Assembly (NCBI GenBank): GCA_039962225.1
Contig: JAMPKV010000032.1
Span: forward strand, 1-64,000
Direction of reading: 5' to 3'
From: Microcoleus sp. AS-A8
GTDB taxonomy: Bacteria > Cyanobacteriota > Cyanobacteriia > Cyanobacteriales > Coleofasciculaceae
DNA: 64,000 bases
Part shown: one piece after another, positions 16,697 through 25,242 of the stretch
Layout: each line of letters starts with the position of its first letter
How positions within the stretch are numbered: position 1 is the stretch's first letter
Translations under genes and position numbers: made by a program
The notes under the pieces: model-generated
Told to the model about the DNA's origin: nothing
Databases searched by the model: none
The model's input: the letters and a program-made list of their open reading frames with translations, nothing else

Positions 16697-18061
16697 TTAA
16701 TTGTGCTTTTCTCGCCAAACGCCTACCAGGACACCTAGTATCTGTACTTGGCTAATAGAAACTTCAATAGGAGTGTACTTAGAATTGGCAGGTTCTAGTT
16801 TAACTCGATCATCCGTGCGGTAGAAACGGCGTATTGTTGTACCCCGTCCTTCTAATCGTGCTGCCACAATCAGTGCATTCTTCAATTGATTGGGGTCAGG
16901 GGCAGGCCGCATAATCACTACATCACCCTCAGCAATCAGATATTCCTTCATGCTGTCCCCAGTTACCCGCAGTGCAAAATTACCGGGTTTATGGAACAAG
17001 CTTGATAAATCTAGGTATTCGGCTACATTGGTAAAAGACTCAACAAGACCATTACTGACCACCCCCAATATGGGTACTCCTCCAGTGGAATCGCCCAGAA
17101 TCTCAATCGTGCGAGCTTTCCCCTCTGTCCAGTCGATATATCCCTTAGCTCGCAACTGTTCTAAGCGACTCTGAATCGGCGCTGGAGTTCTTAGGTTCAT
17201 AGCTCTCATCATTTGTCTAATTGAAGGAGCCTGTTGTGAGATGCGAATATATTCCACAAGCCAGTTGTAGAGTTGTTGTTGCGCTTCTGTTAGCGGTTCC
17301 CTACCTGGTGGGCGGTAAACACTGGAAGTTTGTTCTTTCAGAGTCTTTTTACTGAAAACATTGCGAGGTTCTGAAGGAATATCTAAACTTACTCCAGCAA
17401 TTTCTACTTGGTTCTCTTGTTCCTGTAACTTTCTAAATTGAACGGTTGCACCTTCTAAATCACCTCGAACACAACTGCTCATGCCACGACTGTAAATTAG
17501 TAAAGGCTCAAATCCTGCCTCAAGTAGTGGTTCTGCAAAAGTTTCTACTAACGACGCAAGGCGAAACACCTCTGCCATATCCTCCTGCTTGACCCTTGTC
17601 CTTAGCCTCTCTGCTAATTCCCACGCCACATCATCAGGTCTGGTGTACGATAGCGCTGTCCATTCCTGAGCCTCTCGCAAATTCTGTGTATCCGAATCGT
17701 CGCCAGTAAGCTGCTGTGCTACATAATCCATCAAAAACCCAGCCAGTTCGTCCAATCGCTCCCCCCCAAACTGCTCCTTCAGTTCTTTGAGCAACAGATT
17801 ACGAACCGCAATATCCATCTCATACATCTCATAGCCCACCTGCCGACACAGACGCGACAGCAGCACCCGCGCCACCGCAGTCCAAGGTGCTTGTGGGGCA
17901 AAGTGCGCCCAAATTTTGTAGAGCAAATCAGGGGTAAGTACCAGGGGAAACGCTGCATGACAAGCCAGATTCAGGTGTGCCTCATCAAATTGCTTGGCAA
18001 ACCCGACAATCCTATCCACAGCTGCTCGCATTGTCCGTTCTTGGTTCGAGGGAGCTATCAT
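16697..18061 (-). CDS. Cyanobacterial EAD-type module fused to LexA/S24 repressor
   Basis: I start at ATG 18061, which overlaps the vWA stop as ATGA; the frame is open further up to 18088. Residues 1-~200 (ERTMRAAVDRIVGFAKQFDE, LACHAAFPLVLTPDLLYKIW, YEMYEMDIAVRNLLLKELKE, LASLVETFAEPLLEAG) are the domain that precedes FGE-sulfatase or WD40 modules in cyanobacterial vWA-MoxR conflict genes. The rest is LexA-like: a winged helix (REPLTEAQQQLYNWLVEYI ... RAKGYIDW) and an S24 domain with TGDSMKEYL. The cleavage-site position reads Asn-Gly (VVSNGLV) where LexA has Ala-Gly, and the catalytic Lys position reads Arg (TTIRRFYR). Self-cleavage is thus doubtful. Likely role: transcriptional output or autorepressor of the operon. 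Confidence 0.75.
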   Translation of the reverse strand: MIAPSNQERTMRAAVDRIVGFAKQFDEAHLNLACHAAFPLVLTPDLLYKIWAHFAPQAPWTAVARVLLSRLCRQVGYEMYEMDIAVRNLLLKELKEQFGGERLDELAGFLMDYVAQQLTGDDSDTQNLREAQEWTALSYTRPDDVAWELAERLRTRVKQEDMAEVFRLASLVETFAEPLLEAGFEPLLIYSRGMSSCVRGDLEGATVQFRKLQEQENQVEIAGVSLDIPSEPRNVFSKKTLKEQTSSVYRPPGREPLTEAQQQLYNWLVEYIRISQQAPSIRQMMRAMNLRTPAPIQSRLEQLRAKGYIDWTEGKARTIEILGDSTGGVPILGVVSNGLVESFTNVAEYLDLSSLFHKPGNFALRVTGDSMKEYLIAEGDVVIMRPAPDPNQLKNALIVAARLEGRGTTIRRFYRTDDRVKLEPANSKYTPIEVSISQVQILGVLVGVWREKHN

Positions 18062-19194
18062 ATCAGCCATGAATACATCTTCTCCCAAGACACATATCGA
18101 CCTCGCAACACATTAATCGCCTCATTCATCCCCTGACGGCTCATCTCAAACATCGGCACAAAACGGGCTATTTCCCCCGCCGTCGTATGCAGCCAACTTT
18201 CATTTGGCATTGGGTTCAGCCAAGCTGTGTAACGCACCGACTGCTGCAACCGTTCAATCCATTCCTGAGTCCACTTCACCCGTTCCAAGTCAAAATTCCC
18301 CCGTGCTGCACCCGCATCGCTGACAATCAACACCACTGCCCGTTCTCCCATCTCCGCCAACACCTCATCAATCGGCTGGGCATTCAGCAGCGTCGGATGA
18401 CGATACAAGTACTCATCAGCGTAATCGTGAAAGTAAAAAACACGGGTTTGTCTCAGCCGTCCACCCCGTTCAGCCGTTTCTACTAACTGCCGCGACAGCG
18501 AGTGAAACGGCACCATCGAGCCTTCCTGGTCAATCATTAGCACCAAATCAGTCCGATTAGTACGGGGTGGCAGCAGCACAGGTTCGAGCAAAAAGCCCTC
18601 ACGCCCCATCTTTTTCACTGTTGCCTCGACATCTAACTCCCTTGCCGCCCCTTCCCGCATCGGACGACGTAAGTAACGCCAACTTTGCTTCATCTGTCGC
18701 TTGGTAACGGGGAAATACTCACTCCGGAGGCTATAGCGGGGGCGTTTGAGTTCGCTGTCCCTACGGCTGTGCCGCACCGCCTGAACTACCTGCACGGGTT
18801 CATCCATCTCCAACGTCAGACTTGGGGGTTCCTCTAGTTCAGAGGAAGAAGTGGATTCTGAGGAGTGGTCACTTTTGGTGCTAATAATTACATCAACATC
18901 TGTGATTGGATGAATTGCCGTCTCACGGCGGTAGCTACCTTGCAGAAAATGACTCGGTGTTGCATCTATTTGCTTCCACATCTGCTCGAACAGCCGTCGA
19001 ATCAGGCGACTCTCATCATTAGACTTGGCCCACAACGTACAGCACAACTGTTCTAATTCCTGACGACTCTCCACCCCAAAGCCAGCTTGGAGCGCTCGCA
19101 CCACCGCCAGATACTCATCAACCCCCAACGGCAAACCATGCCGCTGACGCAAGCTGTTAAAATTCTCTAGCAGTGGCAGTTCCTCAGGCTTCAT
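18058..19194 (-). CDS. vWA-domain protein of a vWA-MoxR conflict operon
   Basis: 378 aa. An N-terminal helical region (HGLPLGVDEYLAVVRALQ, QLCCTLWAKSNDESRLIRRL) precedes an RYSLRSEYFPVTKRQMKQSW linker. Then comes a vWA domain: LVLMIDQEGSMVPFHSLSR (a modified MIDAS D-x-E-x-S), YFHDYADEYLY, VLIVSDAGAARG. It overlaps the MoxR stop by 4 bp (ATGA) and the LexA-fusion gene. Similar cyanobacterial proteins are annotated SAV_2336 N-terminal-related. Family knowledge: MoxR ATPases remodel vWA partners. Inference: the pair transmits a signal to the EAD-LexA protein next in line. Confidence 0.8.
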   Translation of the reverse strand: MKPEELPLLENFNSLRQRHGLPLGVDEYLAVVRALQAGFGVESRQELEQLCCTLWAKSNDESRLIRRLFEQMWKQIDATPSHFLQGSYRRETAIHPITDVDVIISTKSDHSSESTSSSELEEPPSLTLEMDEPVQVVQAVRHSRRDSELKRPRYSLRSEYFPVTKRQMKQSWRYLRRPMREGAARELDVEATVKKMGREGFLLEPVLLPPRTNRTDLVLMIDQEGSMVPFHSLSRQLVETAERGGRLRQTRVFYFHDYADEYLYRHPTLLNAQPIDEVLAEMGERAVVLIVSDAGAARGNFDLERVKWTQEWIERLQQSVRYTAWLNPMPNESWLHTTAGEIARFVPMFEMSRQGMNEAINVLRGRYVSWEKMYSWLI

Positions 19195-20102
19195 GCTTTA
19201 AGATACCGCAGATGATCTTCCCATTTTTTCAGCAATACCTCTGGGAAGGGGAGTTCTCCCTGAAGTTGCTTTAACACCTCATCTTGAGGAAATTGCCGCA
19301 GCACCGCAAACCAATCGAGTAACTCACTGGTACTGGGTTTCTTGCCTGATTTGTTTTTTTCCATTTGCGATCGCAATTCTGCAAATCGCTCCACTGCTGC
19401 CTCAAACAAATCGGTTGGCGATGCCGGAAAGTGAGCATTAACAATATCAATTAACTGTTTATACGAGGGAAATTCAATGTAATGAAACAGACAACGACGC
19501 AGAAAAGCATCCGGTAAATCTTTCTCATCATTGCTAGTAACAAACACGATTGGTGGGTATTTCGCCTTTACTTCCTCTCCCGTTTCATCAATCGTAAATC
19601 TCTGTTCGTCAAGCTCCCGCAACAAATCGTTAGGAAAATCAATATCAGCCTTATCAATTTCATCAATTAGCACCACCGTGCGCTGTTCATTTTTAAAAGC
19701 ACGCCCCAACGCACCCATTTTGATGTAATTGTCTAAATTATCAACTTGAGATTTGCTCTGTTTACCCGTCCGAGTCAGTTGAGCATCGTGTAGGCGACGA
19801 ACGGCATCATAGGAGTAAAGACCGTCTTTTGCCCGTGTTGTAGATTTGATATACCAAGGCTCATAAGGCAAACCTAGCTCATGAGCGACAGCTTGAGCTA
19901 ACCGCGTTTTACCGCATCCAGGCTCACCCTTAAGCAACAAAGGGCGTTTCTCCAAAAAGATAGCTAGGTTGACTGCATTAACCAGTTCTTTCGATGGCAA
20001 ATAAGGAGCAAGTCCGTCCTTTTCACACTCTTTCTGCGAGATTGGCTTGCCAGTGTAGAACTGCTTGCCACTGGCAGCAAGTGGGGTTGCTAAATTAACC
20101 AT
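19191..20102 (-). CDS. MoxR-type AAA+ ATPase
   Basis: Start ATG 20102 (MVNLATPLAASGKQF), inside the end of the HTH-iSTAND gene; the longer frame reaches 20123. It has Walker A LLKGEPGCGKTRLAQ near residue 58, Walker B VVLIDEIDKADIDFPNDLLREL, and sensor 1 VFVTSNDEKDLPDAFLRR with an arginine finger. The C-terminal lid is helical (TSELLDWFAVLRQF). Family knowledge: MoxR proteins act as chaperone-like motors with vWA proteins, as in the gene immediately downstream. All catalytic motifs are intact. Its position between iSTAND and vWA genes matches vWA-MoxR ternary conflict systems. Confidence 0.85.
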   Translation of the reverse strand: MVNLATPLAASGKQFYTGKPISQKECEKDGLAPYLPSKELVNAVNLAIFLEKRPLLLKGEPGCGKTRLAQAVAHELGLPYEPWYIKSTTRAKDGLYSYDAVRRLHDAQLTRTGKQSKSQVDNLDNYIKMGALGRAFKNEQRTVVLIDEIDKADIDFPNDLLRELDEQRFTIDETGEEVKAKYPPIVFVTSNDEKDLPDAFLRRCLFHYIEFPSYKQLIDIVNAHFPASPTDLFEAAVERFAELRSQMEKNKSGKKPSTSELLDWFAVLRQFPQDEVLKQLQGELPFPEVLLKKWEDHLRYLKA

Positions 20103-21205
20103 TTTGCCAATCCTCCTTCCCAACTAAGACCGCAATGCCTGCAAATTTCTTCATAGACATATTGGGGAACACCGTTACTTGACCTTTCTAACAGGATTCG
20201 GGAAGTCAACCCAGCAGGTATCTGAACTTGACTCGATATACTCAGATTGTCTATCCACTCATCGAGTGCATCCAGTGGAAACGGACTAGCTGGCGGCAAG
20301 CGCAGGGGTAGGCGGGGATACTCCGAATGTTCGCATTGTTCTGCTAACCTGACATTTGATTGACAAACGCTGCCGCAATTATCAACCAGAAACATCAACA
20401 GATGCGTTTCGCATTTGGGCATATTTTCTGTTGCCCTTGCCATAAGCGGTTCCCAGAACTCCTGAAGCCATGCCGAAAGCATTCCAGGCAGCATATAGTC
20501 CACCGTGTAAAAAATAAAAATGACATCCTGAGTCTGCCAGCGATCGCAAACCCGATCCATAATCTCGCTTGGTCTAGCATCTCTCGGCAGACTAAACCAA
20601 GGCGTGAGTTCTCGCCATAAGTTAGGAATACTCCTTCCCACGCCGCTATAGCTCACATCAATTTTGATTGGAGACTGATTCTGCCACCCCTGCTTTAATC
20701 GCAATAGCCGATTAACCAAAAATTGCTGTCCACAGCAAGGCTCACCGTGAATCAGAAACCCTGCGGTTCGATGTGATTGAATAACTTGTTTGAATAGCCG
20801 AGACTGCTCTCTAAAGTCAATCTGGAGAATTTGCTCAAAAAGAAAAGGAGATGTTTGGACTGGTAAAGATTCCACCTCCACCTCATCAGAAGTGAACTGA
20901 GTGTCAGAGAGTCCTGCATAACCAAACAGTCGCTCTTGGAGAGAATTAACCCCAGCAGATGGCTCTGAACTCTCGCTCTCTTGAGTCCCAAAATCGGCAA
21001 TTTCTTCCAGGTTCAGCCCTAGTTTCTCGCAAATTTCCAAAAAATTCAGGTATTTAACAGGTTTTCCATTGAGAAATCTGTTGAGGGTATCTCTGGATAT
21101 TCCCAAGCGTTCAGCCAAGTCTTGCTGCCGTCCAAAGCGATTGCGCGGAAGGGCTGATTTCACTTTTTCAATGTAGTGTGAGGCAACCCTAAGCGAGCGC
21201 GGCAT
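20090..21205 (-). CDS. HTH-iSTAND protein
   Basis: 371 aa, first gene of the operon. Residues ~10-75 are an XRE-type HTH (QQDLAERLGISRDTLNRFLN, FLEICEKLGLN). The rest follows the inactive-STAND pattern: FREQSRLFKQVIQSHRTAGF, then LIHGEPCCGQQFLVNRLL, a P-loop lookalike with Gln instead of the GKT lysine, and RWQTQDVIFIFYTVDYM in place of a working Walker B. Family knowledge: iSTAND domains sit upstream of MoxR-vWA pairs. Inference: it binds DNA and a partner but does not hydrolyse ATP, and may sense or repress. A small membrane protein is divergently transcribed at 21346. Confidence 0.78.
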   Translation of the reverse strand: MPRSLRVASHYIEKVKSALPRNRFGRQQDLAERLGISRDTLNRFLNGKPVKYLNFLEICEKLGLNLEEIADFGTQESESSEPSAGVNSLQERLFGYAGLSDTQFTSDEVEVESLPVQTSPFLFEQILQIDFREQSRLFKQVIQSHRTAGFLIHGEPCCGQQFLVNRLLRLKQGWQNQSPIKIDVSYSGVGRSIPNLWRELTPWFSLPRDARPSEIMDRVCDRWQTQDVIFIFYTVDYMLPGMLSAWLQEFWEPLMARATENMPKCETHLLMFLVDNCGSVCQSNVRLAEQCEHSEYPRLPLRLPPASPFPLDALDEWIDNLSISSQVQIPAGLTSRILLERSSNGVPQYVYEEICRHCGLSWEGGLAKWLI

Positions 21206-21345
21206 AACTCATTTTCTGACAGTCACTCTCCTCGTGTCGGATTTTTGTCGGGCTTTTGTAGGAAGAAACATCAGACATAGATCTGACACCTGCTCAGACA
21301 GCCTCTTTAGAAGATGAAATTGTCGAATTCACAAGGAAGTCAATC

Positions 21346-21615
21346 ATGGAAACCCTAGAGGCAATCAAAACAATCCTGGAAATCATCGCGATTTTTATTA
21401 CCTTTCCCCAGTATGCCCCAGTGCTAGCAGTAGTGGTTGCTTTAGGAGCTGTGTACTATCTAATCGAGGACGAAGACGACAACAACCAAGAAGACCAGCC
21501 AGACACAAATATATTTGAGGCAACAGAGCAATTCCCTGATGTCAAAGAACATCCCTCAATCGCAACTCCGCCTGAAACCAAGCTATTGGATAACAAATCA
21601 CGCCTTCTTGATTAA
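21346..21615 (+). CDS. Small single-pass membrane protein
   Basis: 89 aa: METLEAIKTILEIIAIFI, a hydrophobic segment through TFPQYAPVLAVVVALGAVYYL, then an acidic tail (EDEDDNNQEDQPDTN). AGGAAG lies 5 bp before the ATG. Divergent from the iSTAND operon, 140 bp away. One or two membrane spans with the acidic tail outside or inside. Possible membrane effector or sensor for the neighbouring conflict operon, or unrelated. Not recognised as a family. Confidence 0.55.
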   Translation: METLEAIKTILEIIAIFITFPQYAPVLAVVVALGAVYYLIEDEDDNNQEDQPDTNIFEATEQFPDVKEHPSIATPPETKLLDNKSRLLD

Positions 21616-21874
21616 CTAGGGAGGTGTGCTTTCCGTAGTTGAGATGATCGCATCCGCTCGACTCAGGGCACTCCTGACGGTTAGTGCAATTTTGTACTAA
21701 CCGTGATCTCCTGAAAAATCCCTTACAAGATCTCTGTCCTGAGTTGAACAAATCTCTGGTTACAACAAAGTGTAGTGCGAACGCAAGCGATAGTTATCCG
21801 AGAAGGGGGCAGTTTACAAAAACTAACCGGATGCAATCACTGAGGGAAAATAGGCAAGTCTTCGGGTCATTTTG

Positions 21875-21930
21875 GCGATCGCCTTTCCCGCCGTCTCCGC
21901 AACAAATCCTCAGCCAGCCTTTATATCCAC
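21875..21930. repeat. Dispersed repeat copy B
   Basis: Second copy of the ~56-bp sequence at 16006-16061, same orientation. It contains a HIP1 octamer, and part lies just before the terminator-like hairpin. Confidence 0.6.
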
Positions 21931-21950
21931 CAATTCCTCCAACTGGAACA

Positions 21951-21991
21951 AAAACAAAGCCCCTGGAACCAACACCAAGGGCTTTGTTTTT
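21951..21991 (+). terminator. Strong intrinsic terminator
   Basis: AAAACAAAGCCC (21951-21962), 16-nt loop, GGGCTTTGTTTT (21979-21990), then further T. A 12-bp perfect stem with flanking A and T runs, so it can work on both strands. It would end transcription from 21346 on plus and of anything arriving on minus. The minus operon ending at 22196 lies just beyond. Confidence 0.8.
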
Positions 21992-22195
21992 GGGGTGTGC
22001 GATGTACAAACAGCCTAAGAGGCTTGCGTTAGAGAGTAACCCTCAAGGAGTTAAGTGAGTGAAGCTCAATAAAATCTCAATAACTTAACAGCTAACTAGA
22101 GATTTTTAAAGACAAAACTGACTGCTCTCACAATAAAAAAAGATTGGCTAGCGTAAATTCAGGCTGGAGATTTACTTTTTGGCAACTTTACCTTA

Positions 22196-22504
22196 TCAGT
22201 CTCGCTTGAGTGGACACAGTAAGTTTCTAAGTTCAAGTGGAATCTCGTCAAAATGTTCCAACATGAAATCCATTATCGCCAGGTGACGCAAATCGTCTTT
22301 GGCAGGACGGCGATACTTGTCTCCTCTCGCAAACCATAAGCTGACAGTCTTAGTGGAGCGCTCACAAATAAAGGCAATCTGTTCGTATGTCACTGGCCAT
22401 TTGGTACGAAATTTCTGCGGACTCATTCCTAGGGAGCAGTAGCCATATAACTCGATCAGTTCTAACTCTCGTTCGCTTAGAGTTAGAGGACGATTATTTA
22501 CCAT
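22196..22504 (-). CDS. HTH-domain protein, last gene of ORFan operon
   Basis: 102 aa. The sequence ERELELIELYGYCSLGMSP, then TYEQIAFICERSTKTVSLWF and ARGDKYRRPAKDDLRHLAI fits a helix-turn-helix with an unusual extended wing. Similar proteins are frequent in cyanobacterial genomes. It overlaps the 185-aa upstream gene by 11 bp. Probably a DNA-binding regulator, possibly of the operon. Downstream 1-2 hundred bases hold no gene on this strand. Confidence 0.6.
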   Translation of the reverse strand: MVNNRPLTLSERELELIELYGYCSLGMSPQKFRTKWPVTYEQIAFICERSTKTVSLWFARGDKYRRPAKDDLRHLAIMDFMLEHFDEIPLELRNLLCPLKRD

Positions 22505-23051
22505 TATTCACCTCCACTAGGTCATTTTCCCAAGCGACATCCGCAACACACCACTCCTCACTGGGTGAATTTTTATCCAACAGGACAACGTATTTCCAAG
22601 CCCAGCAGCAACGATGCGGAGCATAAGCATAGAATCGTCCAAGAATAATTCCCCAATCTGAGTTTTCGATCGCGGAGAACCACCGAACCGTTTTTCCTTC
22701 CGAGTAATGAGGCATTTCTACATCGGGAAAATTATTTGGCAACCCTGAATCGGGTAATTGAATTTCTTGGCTCATGGAATCTGACAATATCTCAGAATTC
22801 CCATGACGAATAGCATTTAAAAATCCACCTAGCAGTTTTCCGTTGAGGCTATTGCTCCAATGCTGGATGAGGATTGTTGTTAAAGTTTCTACCTCTTCCG
22901 GCTCTAAATTCATCTGTTCTGCATCAAAATCAGCATCCGAATAATTGGTAATTTTCTCCAATAATTCCTCAAAACCAAAATCCGATAATGCTTGCTGATA
23001 AGCTTTTTGTTCAATCAAATTTTTGTCTATTGAGTGGACAACATTCAACAT
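22494..23051 (-). CDS. Hypothetical protein, ORFan operon
   Basis: I start at M28 of the longest frame (ATG 23051, LNVVHSIDKNLIEQKAYQQ), preceded by a basic AGGA-like region; the frame is open to 23132. The 185-aa product is acidic, with Ser/Gln-rich parts and GKTVRWFSAIENSDWGIILG followed by YAYAPHRCCWAWKYVVLLD and EEWCVADVAWENDLV. No known domain. Co-transcribed with the 676-aa ATPase (stop 23137, 86 bp upstream) and overlapping the HTH gene. Confidence 0.5.
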   Translation of the reverse strand: MLNVVHSIDKNLIEQKAYQQALSDFGFEELLEKITNYSDADFDAEQMNLEPEEVETLTTILIQHWSNSLNGKLLGGFLNAIRHGNSEILSDSMSQEIQLPDSGLPNNFPDVEMPHYSEGKTVRWFSAIENSDWGIILGRFYAYAPHRCCWAWKYVVLLDKNSPSEEWCVADVAWENDLVEVNNGK

Positions 23052-23136
23052 GGTTTTAGATTTCCTCGAAAAGGATACAAAAAATACATGGTTAAGTTTT
23101 AGAAAAACTTGGGAACCGGATAAAATTCTCAATGGC

Positions 23137-25167
23137 TCAGGATTCTGATTCTTTGGCTACTCCCCAGTTGTTTTCTTCCTTAAAGCCAAGCTCTGATAAT
23201 TCTCCAATCATCGCGTCTAGCAATTGGGAAGCTAATTTGTATTTGTCATGGCTTCTGCCGCCAGATTTCAATCCCCATGCCAGTAGAATTGTCTTTTCTT
23301 TGCCCAAATTTTTCACCAATAACAGCCGGAGCATGAGAAGCTTCCCGTCTCGCTCTAAGCCGTCGAACAGGGGTATGGAAGCAGAGGAGGAAGCTTCCGA
23401 AGAGGCTGACTCGATTCGGGCTAAAAAGGTTTCCATCAAGATTCCATCAGCCTTCCAGCCTTCTTCCGCATCCTCAGGGGGAGCCTTCCGCACCGCTTGG
23501 GTGGCTTCCTCGGAAGGAGGAGTGGAAGGGTTAGTTTCTATTAGTTTGGTTGAAAAAGTTTCGTCATAATCACTATCGCTTACGTTACGCTTCCAATCTG
23601 TTAAGTCTGGCATTTGTGCTGGAAACTTCCCCACCATGCAACAAGGAATCGATTTACCTTCACGAGTGCGTTGTTGGTTTTGCCGTTCTAGTTCGCTTAA
23701 AACGGCTGTCCAGTACTCGTAATCGTCACTATCCTTGCGGCACTGATTCCGGAGTGATTTAGCATAATTAATGGCAAACTCTCCTAACCTAATATCGGTA
23801 AAACATTCCTCCAAATCCGACTCGCCTTCAAACCCCCATGACGCTACATTTTCACCTTGCGCTAACGCAATAAGTCTTAACGCCGATTCACGGGCGACAG
23901 TGATGATATCCTTCATCATTGCCTTAGCAGAAGGAGCGATTTCAATAGTTTGTTTCGTCTCTGGATCGCGTTCCTTAATCGCCTTGACGTTAGTGTTAAT
24001 CAGTCTCCATTCGTCTACTACAAAATTGGTAATTTCAAACGTCTGACCCGCTGCCATTAGGGGATAACGTCGATACATCTCGGCGTGAATCCATCGCAGT
24101 TTGGCGCGAATCGTTGCGTAATCAAACCATAATCCGTAAACTTTTAACCCGACCCAGTTCCAGGACTTCTTCTTGGGAGTAATAACAAAGCGATCGCCGC
24201 CTAAAGTATCTAGTAGCCAGTCAACGAACGTGGTCTTTCCTACCCCCGTGCCCCCAATGAGGCGAAGGTGAGCAAACTTATCAGGTTCGGTGCGTAGCCG
24301 CGTAAAGTCAAAAAAATTAACAGTGATGTTTTGAGCTTTAACTTCCACCGCTGGCGTTTCTCCGGCGAGAGTCTCCGTTTCCCGCTCTTCGTTAAAGTTA
24401 ACGGTTCTCGTTTGAGGTAACGTAGCAATCGGGGTTTGGGGAAGTTCAGCAACGGGCGTTGGCGGTATTCCTAGACAAGAGCGTTGTGGGGTTTGTGCTT
24501 CACGAATAGCTTCGACGATACGGGAATCTATACGCGGGTCTGGGGTTACGTGCGTAAGGTGTGACGTTAACTGTTCACGGCTGGGGAAAGTCCCTTTGAG
24601 ATTAACGAACCAGTCATAGAGCCAACGGTACGCATAAAATCTTTTTCCTGACTCTACTTGCGTAAGGTACTCGCTCAATACGTGGGCGTGTTCCTTCAAC
24701 ATGCACAACTCGTAGCGCTCAAAGGGGTCAAGGTGAAACATTAAGTCCACCAGTTCGTTAGAGTTCCCAAACCATTCCTCTCTCGCGTTTGAGTCCCCCA
24801 TCGCTGAAAGGAACTCAACGAAATTACCCCTAACGAAAGGTACGGGGGCAAACTGATGAGAATCGTTAAGGTCTTGAGCCACCGCCCACACATACCCCAC
24901 ACCTGCAATCAACGCCCCGATGGGAGCAAGGGGTGAAGTGGCGTAACAGATGGTTCCCACAGCGCCTCCCGCTAACGTTAAAAGTTTGGCGAGATTCATA
25001 CCCGTGCGTTCGTCCTTAGCCCTCACAAGTAACTGTTCCTGCCTCTCGACTAACCAAGCCGCTACGTTACCTGCTTCCAGGTGCTCAATTGAGGGGTAAT
25101 CACTGCGTAAGCGTTGAGTTTCGGATGTCGTTAACGTTGGGATTAAAATGTTGCCTTCTGCGTTCAT
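23137..25167 (-). CDS. Membrane-anchored FtsK/HerA-like P-loop ATPase
   Basis: 676 aa. Residues ~60-95 (LAKLLTLAGGAVGTICYATS, PIGALIAGVGYVWAVAQDL) form two membrane spans. A Pro/Thr-rich linker (PQTPIATLPQ) precedes the motor: Walker A RLIGGTGVGKTTFVDWLL near 305, TPKKKSWNW, and Walker B FVVDEWRL near 381. Then come ARESALRLIALAQGENVASWG and a C-terminal tail rich in Ser/Glu. The arrangement of two TMs, linker and RecA-like motor resembles DNA-pumping or coupling ATPases of plasmids. I cannot name a subfamily. It heads the lower half of a long ORFan operon with two further membrane proteins. Conjugation-like transfer or an undescribed membrane system are both possible. Confidence 0.65.
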   Translation of the reverse strand: MNAEGNILIPTLTTSETQRLRSDYPSIEHLEAGNVAAWLVERQEQLLVRAKDERTGMNLAKLLTLAGGAVGTICYATSPLAPIGALIAGVGYVWAVAQDLNDSHQFAPVPFVRGNFVEFLSAMGDSNAREEWFGNSNELVDLMFHLDPFERYELCMLKEHAHVLSEYLTQVESGKRFYAYRWLYDWFVNLKGTFPSREQLTSHLTHVTPDPRIDSRIVEAIREAQTPQRSCLGIPPTPVAELPQTPIATLPQTRTVNFNEERETETLAGETPAVEVKAQNITVNFFDFTRLRTEPDKFAHLRLIGGTGVGKTTFVDWLLDTLGGDRFVITPKKKSWNWVGLKVYGLWFDYATIRAKLRWIHAEMYRRYPLMAAGQTFEITNFVVDEWRLINTNVKAIKERDPETKQTIEIAPSAKAMMKDIITVARESALRLIALAQGENVASWGFEGESDLEECFTDIRLGEFAINYAKSLRNQCRKDSDDYEYWTAVLSELERQNQQRTREGKSIPCCMVGKFPAQMPDLTDWKRNVSDSDYDETFSTKLIETNPSTPPSEEATQAVRKAPPEDAEEGWKADGILMETFLARIESASSEASSSASIPLFDGLERDGKLLMLRLLLVKNLGKEKTILLAWGLKSGGRSHDKYKLASQLLDAMIGELSELGFKEENNWGVAKESES

Positions 25168-25242
25168 AACTTCTCCTTTTAAAACCCCTGCGTAGTGATA
25201 CGGCAGGGGTAAAAAATTAGCGTTTAGAACCCCTAATTCGGG

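Noticed and set aside
21684-22058. 124-aa plus ORF
   Set aside because: Crosses a repeat and a strong terminator hairpin, no protein-like composition.
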